A stretch of 64,000 bases of DNA, taken from Devosia geojensis. GTDB lineage: Bacteria; Pseudomonadota; Alphaproteobacteria; Rhizobiales; Devosiaceae. Positions 44,958 to 57,200 of the stretch are shown piece by piece. How positions within the stretch are numbered: the first letter of the stretch is position 1; the number at the start of each line of letters is the position of its first letter. The notes under the pieces were generated by a model. The model searched no databases and was not told the DNA's origin. It saw nothing but the letters and a program-made list of their open reading frames with translations. A program made the translations under genes and the position numbers. The stretch is taken from positions 44,210 through 108,209 of the forward strand of contig NZ_JZEX01000147.1 in NCBI RefSeq assembly GCF_000969415.1, given 5' to 3'.

Positions 44958-46232
44958 TCAACTGGCGCGGCGAAGATAGGGCCGAGTGCCGACCGGCACC
45001 TCGGTCACGCCCACAGGCTGATAGAAAATGCCGACTTGCGCCAGCTTGCCTTCGACCAGCGCATTGCGGGTCGGCTCGTGCGTCACGACCAGCGCAGTGA
45101 CGCCGCAGCGGCGCATCAGCGGAATCTGGTCGGCAAGCACGTCGCCTACCGCCCTGATTTCCCCGGCGAATTTATAGCGTTCGGCCAGGAGCCGCGCCGT
45201 CGAATAGCCGCGCCCGTCGGTGAAGGCCGGGAACCTGATGGCGATCGAAGCAAAGCGCGACAAATCGTCCTTGACGTCCTCGATGCGCTCGCCGGGCGAC
45301 ACCAGCAGGCCCAGCGGATGCGGGTTGGCAAGGAACGTCTCGCGGTGCTCGAGAAAGACGGGCAGCGGCACATGCGTGTAGCGGGCCGTCGCCGCATCGT
45401 CCGCCTCGCTCCACTCGTGGAACGGATCGGCGATGAAGGCGCCGTCCTTGTAGAGGTTATGCTTCTCGACCGCGACCATGGGCTTGGCGATGGCTCCGTT
45501 GAAGTCGAAATGGATGCCGCATTCCTTCTTGTTGAGCCCGCGCCAGCGGCCGGCCCGCGGATCCTCGCCATCGGCTACCACCGAGGTGCACGGCGCGCAA
45601 CCGATGGATTTGTAGCCATGGGCATAAAGCGGGTGTTCGGGCAGGTCATGCTCGCGCCGGTAGGCGACGACATCCGCATCCGAGAAATAGGCGAGCGGAT
45701 TGACCTTGATGCGATCGTCGCTCGTCAGCTCGAAATGCGGCAGCACCCCTCGCTCGGCGGTCTGGTAGCGCTTGCGGCCGGTGACCCAGCCGCCGTACTG
45801 CTCGGTGATCGGCTCCAGCGGCTCGGTCTTGCGGATATGGCAGCAGGAATCCGGGTCCGTCTCCCAGAGATCCCCGTCGGGATCGAAGCGCTTGACGTCG
45901 GCCTGGTCGGGGTGGATGGCGATGACGTTGGTCAGCCCCAGCCGGTTCTTGAGCGTCTCGACATAGTCGAGCGTTTCGGAAAAGTGCTTGCCCGTCTCGA
46001 GGAAATAGACCGGCAGGTCCTTCTTCACCTGCGAGACCATGTGCAGGAGCACCGCCGAGTCCGCGCCGAACGAGGAGACGATGGCGACGTCGTCCGGCAG
46101 GATTTCCTCGATGGCATGCCGCAGTACCCCGAGCGCATCCATCTCGTCGAACATGCCGTTGAGCGCGACGACGCCGAGGGCGCGCAGAGGATCGGGGCGA
46201 TGCTGCCTAGGCAGCGCGCTGACTTGGGCCAT
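44958..46232 (-). CDS. cysH: Adenylyl-sulfate reductase CysH fused to a DUF934 domain
   Basis: A 424-residue fusion. Residues 1 to about 250 are CysH: FGADSA, then DSCCHIRKTEPL (Cys130, Cys131) and IGCAPCTSV (Cys212, Cys215), the four iron-sulfur ligands of APS-type reductases, and the catalytic KKECGIH (Cys238). From about residue 265 a DUF934 domain follows: EWSEADDAATARYTHVPLP through SRFASIAIRFPAFTDGRGYS to MRRCGVTALVVTHEP. DUF934 usually is a separate gene beside cysI. The enzyme reduces APS to sulfite. The gene lies 167 bases downstream of cysI, across a repeat element. Confidence 0.9.
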   Translation of the reverse strand: MAQVSALPRQHRPDPLRALGVVALNGMFDEMDALGVLRHAIEEILPDDVAIVSSFGADSAVLLHMVSQVKKDLPVYFLETGKHFSETLDYVETLKNRLGLTNVIAIHPDQADVKRFDPDGDLWETDPDSCCHIRKTEPLEPITEQYGGWVTGRKRYQTAERGVLPHFELTSDDRIKVNPLAYFSDADVVAYRREHDLPEHPLYAHGYKSIGCAPCTSVVADGEDPRAGRWRGLNKKECGIHFDFNGAIAKPMVAVEKHNLYKDGAFIADPFHEWSEADDAATARYTHVPLPVFLEHRETFLANPHPLGLLVSPGERIEDVKDDLSRFASIAIRFPAFTDGRGYSTARLLAERYKFAGEIRAVGDVLADQIPLMRRCGVTALVVTHEPTRNALVEGKLAQVGIFYQPVGVTEVPVGTRPYLRRAS

Positions 46233-46269
46233 AGAGGGCCTCCTGAGGTTTCCTCACCGGGTTGCGGAA

Positions 46270-46387
46270 CACCCCCCTCCCATCCTCCCCCGCAAGGGGG
46301 GAGGTGCTGCATGGTGCATGGGCACAATCCTGCCAAACCCACCAGCCCGGCACCTCCCCCCTTGCGGGGGAGGTTGGGAGGGGGGTC
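46270..46387. repeat. Paired inverted-repeat element, CCTCCCCCGCAAGGGGGGAG family
   Basis: Two inverted arms, about 46270-46306 and 46350-46387, with CCCCCGCAAGGGGG-type palindromes and a shared outer ACCCCCCTCCCA/TGGGAGGGGGGT. It fills the gap between cysI and the cysH fusion. Confidence 0.8.
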
Positions 46388-46399
46388 AAGACTGCCGGA

Positions 46400-48056
<1,657 letters not shown>

Positions 48057-48070
<14 letters not shown>

Positions 48071-48362
48071 GACCGTCCTCACCCAGATGCTGCCGGTCGA
48101 AGACGGGCGCCGTCGGTCCCGCCGCGCGGATGCGCTCGCGCAGGCGCTGGGGCACGATCCTGCCTTCGACGATGTTCACTTGTTCGGTTTCGAGGCTGAT
48201 GACCCGGCCGGTGGCCTTGGTGGCGGCGAGAGCGGCATCGCGCGACTCTGCCTCTTCCTTGGCGAAGACGCGCGCCGCCTGCAGGTCCTCGACCCAGCGG
48301 CCTTCGCCGTCGAGATAGACCGTCGCGCCCGATGTCAGCTCGTTGCCTGTCAGAATTTCCAT
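48057..48362 (-). CDS. DUF2849 domain protein
   Basis: A 101-residue soluble protein of a family that in alphaproteobacteria sits between cysG and cysI. Visible landmarks are LTSGATVYLDGEGRWVEDLQ at the start and GRIVPQRLRERIRAAGPTAP in the second half. It has no cysteine. The stop overlaps the cysI start region by 14 bases and its start is directly next to the cysG stop, so the three form one operon. The function is unknown; the context argues for a role with sulfite reductase. Confidence 0.88.
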
Positions 48363-49757
48363 CTATGCTACCTTGAAACTTGCCTGCGCGAGGTCCGCCG
48401 CCTCGCCCCAGTCGCCGGCAGCCACCGCCTCGCCGACGAAGATGATGGCCGGGCCCGGCGCGAAATCGACCGTCCCGTCCGCCAGCCCGCCGAGCGTGCC
48501 GGCATAGAGCGCCTTGTCGGCGCGGCCGGCGTTGACGACGATGCCGACCGGCAGGCTCGCGCCCGCCCCGTGAGCGATGAGCCGGCCCGCGACCTCGGCC
48601 GCGATCGACTTGCCCATGTAGAGCGCCAGCGTCAGCCCGCTCGCGGCGAGCGCCGCCCAATGCTGCAGTTCACCGTCGTCCGCGCCATGCGCCGTCGCCA
48701 TGACGAAGCCGCTCGAGACCTTGCGCAGGGTCACGGGCGTCGCCGTATCGGCCGCCGCCGCCAGCGCCGCGCTGACGCCCGGCACGATGGCGTAGCCGAT
48801 GCCGGCCTTGCGCAGCGCCGCGATTTCCTCGCCCGCACGCCCGAAGATCATAGGATCGCCGGATTTCAATCGCGCGACCTTCTTGCCTTCGCCCGCGAGC
48901 CGCACGAGGAGCGTGTTGATCTGCGCCTGGCTGAACGAGTGATGGCCCTTGGCCTTGCCGACGCAGATGCGCTCGGCATCGCGCCGGCCCATCTCGACGA
49001 CGCCATCGGGCACGAGCTGGTCGTGGACGATGACGTCCGCCTCCTGCAGCAGGCGCTGCGCGCGCAGCGTCAGCAGGTCCTCGGACCCCGGGCCGGCGCC
49101 GATCAACCAGACCATTCCAGCTCCGGCACCGTTCCGGGCATGCGCCTCAAGCAGCGCTTCAGCCGCCTGCGCACCGTCGCCGGCATTCGCCGCCGCCTCG
49201 ATGGCGGGCGAGGTGACGAGATCCTCGTAGAACCGGCGCTTTGCCGGCCCGTCCTGAATCAGTTTCTCAACTTTCGCCCGCAGGCTCCCGGCAAGCCGCG
49301 CCACCTTGCCGAGCCCCGGCGGCAGCAGCGCCTCGATGCGCGCCCGCACCAGCCGCGCCAGCACCGGCGCATCGCCCTCGGTCGAGATCGCGACCGTCAG
49401 CGGCGCCCGCTCGACGATGGAAGGCGTATAGAAATCGCACTCCTCCGGCACGTCGACGACGTTGAGCGGAATGCCCCGTGCCCGCGCCGCAGCCTTTGCC
49501 GCCACGCCATCGGCGCCATGACCGGCAACGAACACCAGCGCCGTCCCATCAAGGTCGGAGGCCACGAACGGCCGCGCGATGACGCTGACAGGCAGCGCGG
49601 AGAAATCCGCTTCGATGTCTTCTGAGATAATGACGACCGATGCAGTCGTCTTAATTGCCAACCGGGCCTTATTGAGGGCTTCTTCTCCACCGCCGACGAT
49701 GACGATGCGCTTACCCTCGATCTTGTAGCTCAACGGAAATGTGTTGAGTTGGCCCAT
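48363..49757 (-). CDS. cysG: Siroheme synthase CysG (trifunctional)
   Basis: A 464-residue protein with two parts. Residues 1 to about 215 are the precorrin-2 dehydrogenase/ferrochelatase part (KRIVIVGGGEEALNKARLAI with the NAD motif). The rest is the uroporphyrinogen-III methyltransferase (VWLIGAGPGSEDLLTLRAQR, then GDPMIFGRAGEE and GIGYAIVPGVSAA). It makes the siroheme that CysI needs. It lies at the head of the cysG-DUF2849-cysI unit. Confidence 0.95.
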   Translation of the reverse strand: MGQLNTFPLSYKIEGKRIVIVGGGEEALNKARLAIKTTASVVIISEDIEADFSALPVSVIARPFVASDLDGTALVFVAGHGADGVAAKAAARARGIPLNVVDVPEECDFYTPSIVERAPLTVAISTEGDAPVLARLVRARIEALLPPGLGKVARLAGSLRAKVEKLIQDGPAKRRFYEDLVTSPAIEAAANAGDGAQAAEALLEAHARNGAGAGMVWLIGAGPGSEDLLTLRAQRLLQEADVIVHDQLVPDGVVEMGRRDAERICVGKAKGHHSFSQAQINTLLVRLAGEGKKVARLKSGDPMIFGRAGEEIAALRKAGIGYAIVPGVSAALAAAADTATPVTLRKVSSGFVMATAHGADDGELQHWAALAASGLTLALYMGKSIAAEVAGRLIAHGAGASLPVGIVVNAGRADKALYAGTLGGLADGTVDFAPGPAIIFVGEAVAAGDWGEAADLAQASFKVA

Positions 49758-49950
49758 TGGACTCCTTGTCCTTCACGTGAGCCCGGAAAATAGAGGCAGC
49801 GCGCGTCACGAGCAAGGCGTTGAAATACAATAGCTTTTATATTTCCCTTCACCCGCCGCACTTAGAACGCCACGCACAACGGGCCGGCCGCACCGCCAAA
49901 AGAATCCGCGCCCGCCCGGATGGAGGAAATTTTTCTCCGGAGAACCGCGC

Positions 49951-50289
<339 letters not shown>

Positions 50290-50395
50290 TTATGAAGCCG
50301 ATATAGACCCGGTGTGGCAACCCTGCAACGCCGGTGGGCGCATACCTCCCGCGAAGCCGGAACACAACGTGGTGGCGTTGAAGGCTGGCCGGAGG

Positions 50396-50567
50396 CCCCC
50401 TCATCCGCCCTTCGGGCACCTTCTCCCACAAGGGGAGAAGGGAAGACGGAGCACAACTGCTTTCGTGCGAAACGCGGTTTGGCAAGGCGCCCATTTAGGG
50501 CACCTTCCCTTCTCCCCCTCGTGGGAGAAGGTGGATCGCGCGCAGCGCGAGACGGATGAGGGGGGGT
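50396..50567. repeat. Paired inverted-repeat element, CCTCATCCGCCC/CTTCTCCC family
   Basis: Outer inverted ends CCCCCTCATCCG and CGGATGAGGGGGG enclose two inner inverted blocks with CACCTTCTCCCACAAGGGGA-type sequence. It occupies the 295-base gap between the second ferredoxin gene and a methyltransferase gene. No gene was seen in the gap. Confidence 0.82.
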
Positions 50568-51748
50568 CACACACCCAGCAGCCCCTCCAGATAGTGCCGT
50601 CCGACCCCGAACGTGCGCTTCACGTCTGCAATGCGCGTCAGCACTGCGTCCCGATCCCGGCCCGCACGCCCGTCCTTCTGTGCGACGATCAGCACGTTCT
50701 TGGGCGTATGCGCGTCCGGCACGAACTCGAAGACACGCGTCTTGTAGCCGGAAAGCTCGAGCATCAGCGCGCGCAGGCCGTCGGTCACCATTTCCGCCTG
50801 CCGCTCGAGGAACACACCGTGCTTCAGCAGGAACTCGAGCTCGGCATTGGCCCTCCCCGCCTCCATCTCGCGGCGCACCTGCTTGTGGCAGCAGGGTGCG
50901 ACCGCGATCAGTTCGGCGCCCGCCGCGATACCCTTGTAGATCGCATCGTCCGTCGCCGTATCGCAGGCATGGAGCGCAATGACGACGCTGGCGCCGCTCG
51001 CGTCATGGTCGAGGATCGAGCCCTCGACGAACCGCAGTCGCGCAAAGCCATTGTCGCGCGCGATGCCGTTGCAGAGCTCGACGAGGCTCTGGCGCAGCTC
51101 GACGCCGACCATCTCGACGTCGAAGCCGTTGCCGGCGAGATAGTCGTAAAGCGCGAAGGTGAGGTATCCCTTGCCCGCCCCCATGTCGACGATCCGCTTC
51201 AGCCGCTCCTTCGGGATCGCCTGAATCAAAGGCGCAAAGATTTCCACCATCTTGTTGATCTGGCGGTATTTGTCCTGCGCCGAGTCGAGCACGCGCCCCT
51301 GCGCGTCGGTGAGGCCCAGCGAACGGAGCCACGGCTTGCCGGCAGCGACCGGTCGATCTTTCGCCCGGTCGTGGGTGACCGGCGCCGCCTCGCGCCCGGC
51401 GACCTCCTCGCGCTTCAGCCGCACCTTGTCGCCATTGCGCTCGAAGGTGAGATCGAACACCGTCGTCGAGAGCCGCGCGCTGCGGAAATCCTTGGCTAGC
51501 CCTTGCCGCAGCAGAGCCAGCGCCCCGCCGATCTCGTAGTTCTTGGTGATGTCGCGGGTCTGGTAGCGCCAGACGATGCTGAGCCGTTCGCCACCCTTGA
51601 GGGCGACCTTGCGACCCTCGGCCGATTTCAAGCCCTCCTCGGGGCCGTGATAGCCGCCGAGCTTCAGCTTCACCAGCGTGCCGTCGCCGAAGGCCGCACC
51701 GAGCGCGTCGAGGAACTCGGCCGTCCGCTGCTCGGCGACAGGCGTCAT
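50567..51748 (-). CDS. Class I SAM-dependent methyltransferase (RNA methyltransferase-like)
   Basis: A 393-residue protein. A mixed N-terminal domain of about 165 residues is followed by a SAM domain with RIVDMGAGKGYLTFALYDYL near residue 195, VELRQSLVELCNGIARD, and a catalytic-like APCCHKQVRREM near 285. The order of motifs suggests RNA or a small metabolite as substrate. Its ATG overlaps the prfC stop, so it is translated with prfC; that link to release factor 3 hints at a translation-related target, which is inference. Confidence 0.85.
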   Translation of the reverse strand: MTPVAEQRTAEFLDALGAAFGDGTLVKLKLGGYHGPEEGLKSAEGRKVALKGGERLSIVWRYQTRDITKNYEIGGALALLRQGLAKDFRSARLSTTVFDLTFERNGDKVRLKREEVAGREAAPVTHDRAKDRPVAAGKPWLRSLGLTDAQGRVLDSAQDKYRQINKMVEIFAPLIQAIPKERLKRIVDMGAGKGYLTFALYDYLAGNGFDVEMVGVELRQSLVELCNGIARDNGFARLRFVEGSILDHDASGASVVIALHACDTATDDAIYKGIAAGAELIAVAPCCHKQVRREMEAGRANAELEFLLKHGVFLERQAEMVTDGLRALMLELSGYKTRVFEFVPDAHTPKNVLIVAQKDGRAGRDRDAVLTRIADVKRTFGVGRHYLEGLLGV

Positions 51749-53367
51749 GCCCGCTCCTTGGTGGTCAGGAACCGGACCTTGGGGAAATCCTGCTGCGCAC
51801 GCTGCGCCCACCAGGCGTTCTGCGCCATATAGACGGGCGCGCCATCGCGGTCCTCGGCCATGTTGGCCTTCTGCGCGGTGATGAAACGCTTGAGCTCGGC
51901 CTCGTCGTCGCTCTCGATCCAGCGCGCGACCTCGAGTCCGACGCTTTCGAAGCCGATCGGCACGTTGTATTCCTTCTCGACGCGGGCGCCCAGCACCTCG
52001 AGCTGCAGCGGCCCGACGACGCCGACGAGGTAGTCCGCGCCGATCATGCGGCGGAAGACCTGCGCGACGCCCTCCTCGGCAAGGTCGGAAAGCGCCTTGG
52101 CGAGCTGCTTGGCCTTGATCGCCTCGGAGAGCCGCACGCGCCGGATGATCTCGGGCGCGAAGTTGGGAATGCCGGTCACCTTCAGCGCCGCGCCCTCCGT
52201 CAGCGTATCGCCGACCGAAAGCGTGCCGTGGTTGGGGATGCCGACGATGTCGCCGGCCACGGCTTCCTCGGCCAGCTCCCGGTTGTTGCCGAAGAAGAAC
52301 ATCGGGTTGGAGATGGCGAGGTCCTTGCCGCTCCTGACGTTCCGCAGCTTCATGCCGCGCGTGAAGGTGCCCGAGGAGAGGCGCACGAATGCGATGCGAT
52401 CGCGGTGATTGGCGTCCATGTTCGCCTGCACCTTGAAGACGAACCCGGTGACCTTCTTCTCGTCGGGAGAGATCGGCTTGGGTTCGGCCGGCTGCGGACG
52501 CGGCTCCGGCGCCCATTCGCCGAGCGCGCGCAGCAGTTCGGCAACGCCGAAGCCCTTGAGCGCCGAACCGAACAGCACCGGCGTCAGGTGCCCCGACTGG
52601 AACGTCTCGAGGTCGAACTCGGGTAGCGCCGAGCGCGCCAGGTCGAGCGTTTCGAGCGCGTTGACGAAGACCGGATCGGCCATCAGCTCGTCATGATCGA
52701 TGAGCTCCTCGATCTCCTCCCACTCGACGCCCGGCGTGCCGGTGGGGCCAACCATGCGCTTCTCAACGAGGTCGAGATAACCGCGGTAGTCCACCCCCTG
52801 CCCGATCGGCCAGAGCGCGGGGGTGAGGTCGAGCGCCAGCTTGTCGGCGATCTCGTCGAAGAGCGCCAGCGGCTCCTGGCCTTCCCGGTCGATCTTGTTG
52901 ATGAAGGTGATGATGGGAATGTCGCGCAGGCGGCAGACCTCGAAGAGCTTCAAGGTCTGGCTCTCGATGCCCTTGGCCGCATCGATCACCATTATCGCGG
53001 CATCAACCGCCGTCAGCACGCGGTAGGTGTCCTCGGAAAAGTCCGAGTGGCCGGGTGTGTCGAGCAGGTTGAAGGTCAACCCCTGGTAGTCGAACGTCAT
53101 CACCGAGGAGGCGATGGAGATGCCGCGCTGCTGCTCCATCTCCATCCAGTCCGAGCGGGTGGAGCGCGTGCCGGCCTTGCCGCGCACCTGGCCCGCGCTC
53201 TGGATGGCGCCGGCCGCCGCCAGCAGCCGCTCGGTCAACGTCGTCTTGCCTGCGTCCGGATGCGAGATGATGGCGAAGGTGCGCCGCGTGCGGAACGCGT
53301 CCTTGCTCGCCAGCGACTGGTCGATACGGGAAAACGGGGCGGTCGCGACCGCTTGGACAGCGCTCAT
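51745..53367 (-). CDS. prfC: Peptide chain release factor 3
   Basis: A 540-residue GTPase that recycles RF1/RF2 from the ribosome. G motifs: SHPDAGKTTLTERLL (G1), LLDTPGHSDFSEDTYR (G3) and ITFINKIDREG (G4). The RF3-specific KRYSGK-like region is replaced by the family-usual RGISIASSVMTFDYQG. Length is normal. It is overlapped by the methyltransferase gene at the stop codon. Confidence 0.95.
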   Translation of the reverse strand: MSAVQAVATAPFSRIDQSLASKDAFRTRRTFAIISHPDAGKTTLTERLLAAAGAIQSAGQVRGKAGTRSTRSDWMEMEQQRGISIASSVMTFDYQGLTFNLLDTPGHSDFSEDTYRVLTAVDAAIMVIDAAKGIESQTLKLFEVCRLRDIPIITFINKIDREGQEPLALFDEIADKLALDLTPALWPIGQGVDYRGYLDLVEKRMVGPTGTPGVEWEEIEELIDHDELMADPVFVNALETLDLARSALPEFDLETFQSGHLTPVLFGSALKGFGVAELLRALGEWAPEPRPQPAEPKPISPDEKKVTGFVFKVQANMDANHRDRIAFVRLSSGTFTRGMKLRNVRSGKDLAISNPMFFFGNNRELAEEAVAGDIVGIPNHGTLSVGDTLTEGAALKVTGIPNFAPEIIRRVRLSEAIKAKQLAKALSDLAEEGVAQVFRRMIGADYLVGVVGPLQLEVLGARVEKEYNVPIGFESVGLEVARWIESDDEAELKRFITAQKANMAEDRDGAPVYMAQNAWWAQRAQQDFPKVRFLTTKERA

Positions 53368-53540
53368 GTGAAGGATCTGGCCTATCGAGAAAACCTGGCT
53401 CCCGGCGACTTGCGAGCCGGCCGGACAATGCGATGCGCTCTATATTGGGTTTAGGACGCGATCGTCAAACGAATGGCGCAGCTGTGAGGCGAGGACGTGC
53501 CACGCGCCGGGGTGGCATCGAGGGTGGGGGCAGGTCGTGC

Positions 53541-53933
53541 CTACTCCCCCGCCTCCGCGACGATCCCCGCGATATACCCGCGCACTTCCTCGACCGCCAT
53601 GGAAAGATCCTCGATCAGCTCGGTGCCGACCGACCATCCCTCGCGCAGCGCATCCTCGGCCTGGGGCGCCATATCGGCGACGGTGAAGGCGCCGATGCCG
53701 GCGGCCGCGCCCTTGATCACGTGGAGGTTCATCCGGATCTCCTCGGGCTCGCGCGCAGCCGAGAGGCGTTCCACGTATCGGGTGATGGTTTCGTCAAAGA
53801 GCCGCAGCACCTCGATCTCGAGATTGGCATCATGCAGGCACTGTTTGGCGAGGTGTTCACGGTCGATCGGTCCGCCGGCGCGCCGGCGCCCGGGGTTTTC
53901 CACATATTCGACGAAGCCTGCCACGCGTCCCAT
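53541..53933 (-). CDS. Hpt domain protein (histidine phosphotransfer)
   Basis: A 130-residue helical protein. The phosphorylatable histidine lies in MNLHVIKGAAAGIGAFTVAD (HxxKG), in the position usual for Hpt domains, and the four-helix pattern is visible on both sides. The ATG at 53933 has GGGGAG upstream; an ATG at 53960 is possible. No kinase or response regulator gene is adjacent. It is divergent from the GPR-like gene, and the intergenic region carries a CtrA-type site. Confidence 0.85.
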   Translation of the reverse strand: MGRVAGFVEYVENPGRRRAGGPIDREHLAKQCLHDANLEIEVLRLFDETITRYVERLSAAREPEEIRMNLHVIKGAAAGIGAFTVADMAPQAEDALREGWSVGTELIEDLSMAVEEVRGYIAGIVAEAGE

Positions 53934-54077
53934 CTGCTCCCCCTGCCGGGTCGGGGCCACACCCTAAACTGCTCTTGGCCCAGCATTCGAGCCTAGTTTG
54001 CGGCTATGAACAGGAGTTTAAGCCACACCTTCGCCTTTGTTTGAGGTTGTGGTCCGGCCGAGTGTGGACGCGCCCTG

Positions 54078-54092
54078 TTAACCTTTCGTTAA
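54078..54092. promoter_or_regulatory. CtrA-type binding site between the Hpt and GPR-like genes
   Basis: Exact TTAA, seven bases, TTAA. It lies 145-159 bases before the Hpt gene start and 201-215 bases before the GPR-like gene start. This 359-base gap holds no other recognisable feature. Confidence 0.65.
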
Positions 54093-54292
54093 GAAAAGGT
54101 TCGGTTTGCGTAAAATTGCATGTATTAATGCGCTACACCGGCGCGCGGCGGCGTAGGTACAAGGGGACGATGCGCGTTATTTGCATCGAATTCGACCTAT
54201 CTGGCACCCCTTCCGGAAAGGGGTGGCGAGTCATCAAAACTCGCGAACCTCGCCGTATCGCCGGTTGAGTCGACGCGAGAGTTGTAACGAGT

Positions 54293-57200
54293 ATGGCGAA
54301 GAATTCGACACCCCCCGCAAACGATCCCGCAGCGCTGGCGTTTTCGGCAGTGGAGGACGCTCTGAAGGAATCCGTCTTCAATCTCGAGCCGACCGAGAAG
54401 GCCGAAGCCGAGAAGAAGCCGGCCGAGCCCGCGCCGCGTTCGGAGCGCCTGCGCGCCGCCACCCGCATCGCCGCCCAGGCGAGCACCGTGGCCAACGACG
54501 ACCGCGTGCAGCCCTCGCGCATTCTTTATAATCTGCAGACCCGCTCGTCCTCGACGCCGACCTGGGTCGCCATCATCCTGTCGATCGTCTGGCTTGGCGC
54601 CACGGGCGCGGCCGGGTACCTGCGCTATCAGGACCAGCTTGCCGATCTCGCCTCGTTCGTCGGCACCCTCGATTTCATCGGCCTCGTCGCGCTGATGGTC
54701 GTGCCGGTGCTCGGGTTCTTCGCCGTCGCGACGCTCGTGCGCCGCGCGCAGGACCTGCGCAATGCCGCGTCCTCCATCACCCAGGCGGCGGTTCGCCTCA
54801 CGGAGCCCGAAGTCTCCGCTGCCGAACGCGTCGCGACCGTCGGCCAGGCCGTGCGCCGCGAAGTCAATGCGCTCGGCGATGGCCTGGAGCGCGCCCTCTC
54901 GCGCGCCGGCGAGCTGGAGGTGATGATCCACAACGAGGTCACCGCCCTCGAGAAGACCTATTCGGAGAACGAGTCGCGCATGCGCTCGCTGATCTCCGAG
55001 CTCGCCGCCCAGCGCGAGAGCGTCTTGACCAACACCGAGCGCGTGCGCGAGGCGATCACCGAGAGCCACACCGGCCTCGTCTTCGACCTCGACATGATCA
55101 GCCAGCGCATCGCCGGCACAATCGTCGACAGCGGCGGCAACCTGACCCGCGCCCTCGAGACCGCCGGCAGCACGCTCAACAACGGCTTTGCCGAGCGCAC
55201 CGAGAACTTCGTCTCGCTGGTCGACAACCGCACCGGCGAGTTCCTGAGCGCGATCGACGCCAGCGCCGGAAAGCTGACGCAGAGCTTTGCCGAGCACTCC
55301 GGCGCCATGTCGCGCGACCTCGAAGCGCGCACGCAAGCCCTCTCGACGACGATCGACGAGCGCATGAACGCGCTGACCGACGCCCTCGACAGCCGCGCGG
55401 CCGTTTTCACCGGCTCGCTCGACGCGCAGACCAGCGCGTTCACCGAGGCCCTGGAGAGCCGTTCGGCGTCGCTGACCAGCTCCATCGATGCGCAGGCCAA
55501 CACCCTGACCGATGCTCTGGAGACGCGGGTTGCGGCGCTGACCGGCACTCTTGAAACCCAGACCGGCGTGCTCTCGAGCGCGCTCGAGGAGCGTACGACC
55601 TCGCTTTCGACGCTGCTGACCGATGGCGGCAATTCCCTGCTCGAACAGCTGCGCGAGCGCGGCCACGAGGTCGCCGGCGCCCTCGACATGGTCGGCACCC
55701 GCATCAGTGAGGATATCTCCGGCCGCTCGCAGGAAGCCGAGATGCTGCTTTCGGCCCTCAGCCGTCAGTTGGACGAGAGCGTTTCCATCCAGCTCAACTC
55801 GCTGGAGAGCCGCCTGCACTCGGCGTTGATCGAGATCAACGGCGCCCTCGACGACACCGCCGACCGGGCGCGCGAAACCATCGCGACCGCGGGCGCATCC
55901 TCGCTCGCCGACTTCGATACCCGCCTCAACGAGATCTCGGTCGGCATCGACGAGCGCCTGACCCGCCTCGACGGCGCCGTCGGCGACAAGGGCGAGAAGC
56001 TCATCGCAGCGCTCGAAACCCAGAACCAGACGTTCGTTTCCCGCGCCGACACGCTCGAAGCCACCCTCGGCGAGCGCGCCGAGAGGTTCGACGGCCTCGT
56101 CACCCGGCACGTCGCCGACCTCGACGGCGTCCTCGGCGTGCGCGCCGGCGAGATCGCCGAGGCGCTTGATTCCCGCGCCGGACAGATCGCCGAGGCCCTC
56201 GACAGCCGCACCACGCAGATCGCCGAAGCTCTCGACACCCGCACCGCGCGGATCGCCGAGACTCTCGACACGCGCGCCACGCGGATCAACGAGACCCTCT
56301 CCACCCGCACGGGCGAGATCGCGCAGGCCCTCGACAGCCGCGCCACCCGCCTCGACGAGACGCTTTCGACGCGCGTCCGCGACGTCGACGGCGTTCTCGA
56401 GCAGCGCACCGCGCAGATTGCCGAGACCTTCGCCGACCGCAGCCGCGAGATCGCCGATTCCCTCGAAGGCCACGCGCAGATCATCGCCGAAACCCTCGAC
56501 ACGCGCGTCACCGGGCTCGATTCGACCCTGGCGGCGCGCACCGTCGAGCTCGAAGCGACCCTGACCGAGCGGGCCGGCACCCTCGATTCCTCGCTCGCCC
56601 AGCGGGCCCGTGAGCTCGAAACGTCGCTTGCCGCCCATCAGCGGGGCATGGACGAAGCCATCGCCCGCCGCACCGGGGAGCTGGGCGCGACGCTTGCCGA
56701 GCGCACCCAGGGCTTCGAGGAGGCCATCGTCACCCGCACCCAGGACCTGGCCGACACCATCGTCCAGAAGGGCGGCGCGCTGACCGCCGAGCTCGACGCG
56801 CAGTCCGTGAGCCTGACCACCGCGCTCGACAACCGCACCCATCAGCTCGCCTCGACCGTCGGCACGCGCACCACCGCGCTCTCCGACGCCCTCTCCCAGC
56901 GCACCGAGCAGCTTGCCCAGTCGCTGGCCGAGCGCACCGAGGAGATGTCGCGCGCCATCGAGGAACAGGGCCTTGCCGCCCGCACCCGCATCGATGCCTC
57001 GCTGCGCGGCGTGACCGACACCATGGCCGAGCGCGTCAATTCGGTCTCGGGCCTCGTCGACACCAAGGTCGACGAGATCAACCAGAGCCTCGGGCGCGGC
57101 ATCGACGAGGCGCTGGTGCGCATCACCGACGCCGAGAACGGCGTCATCCAGCGCATCGAGGGCGCCTCCTCGACCGTCAGCCAGAGCGCCCGCCAGGCTG

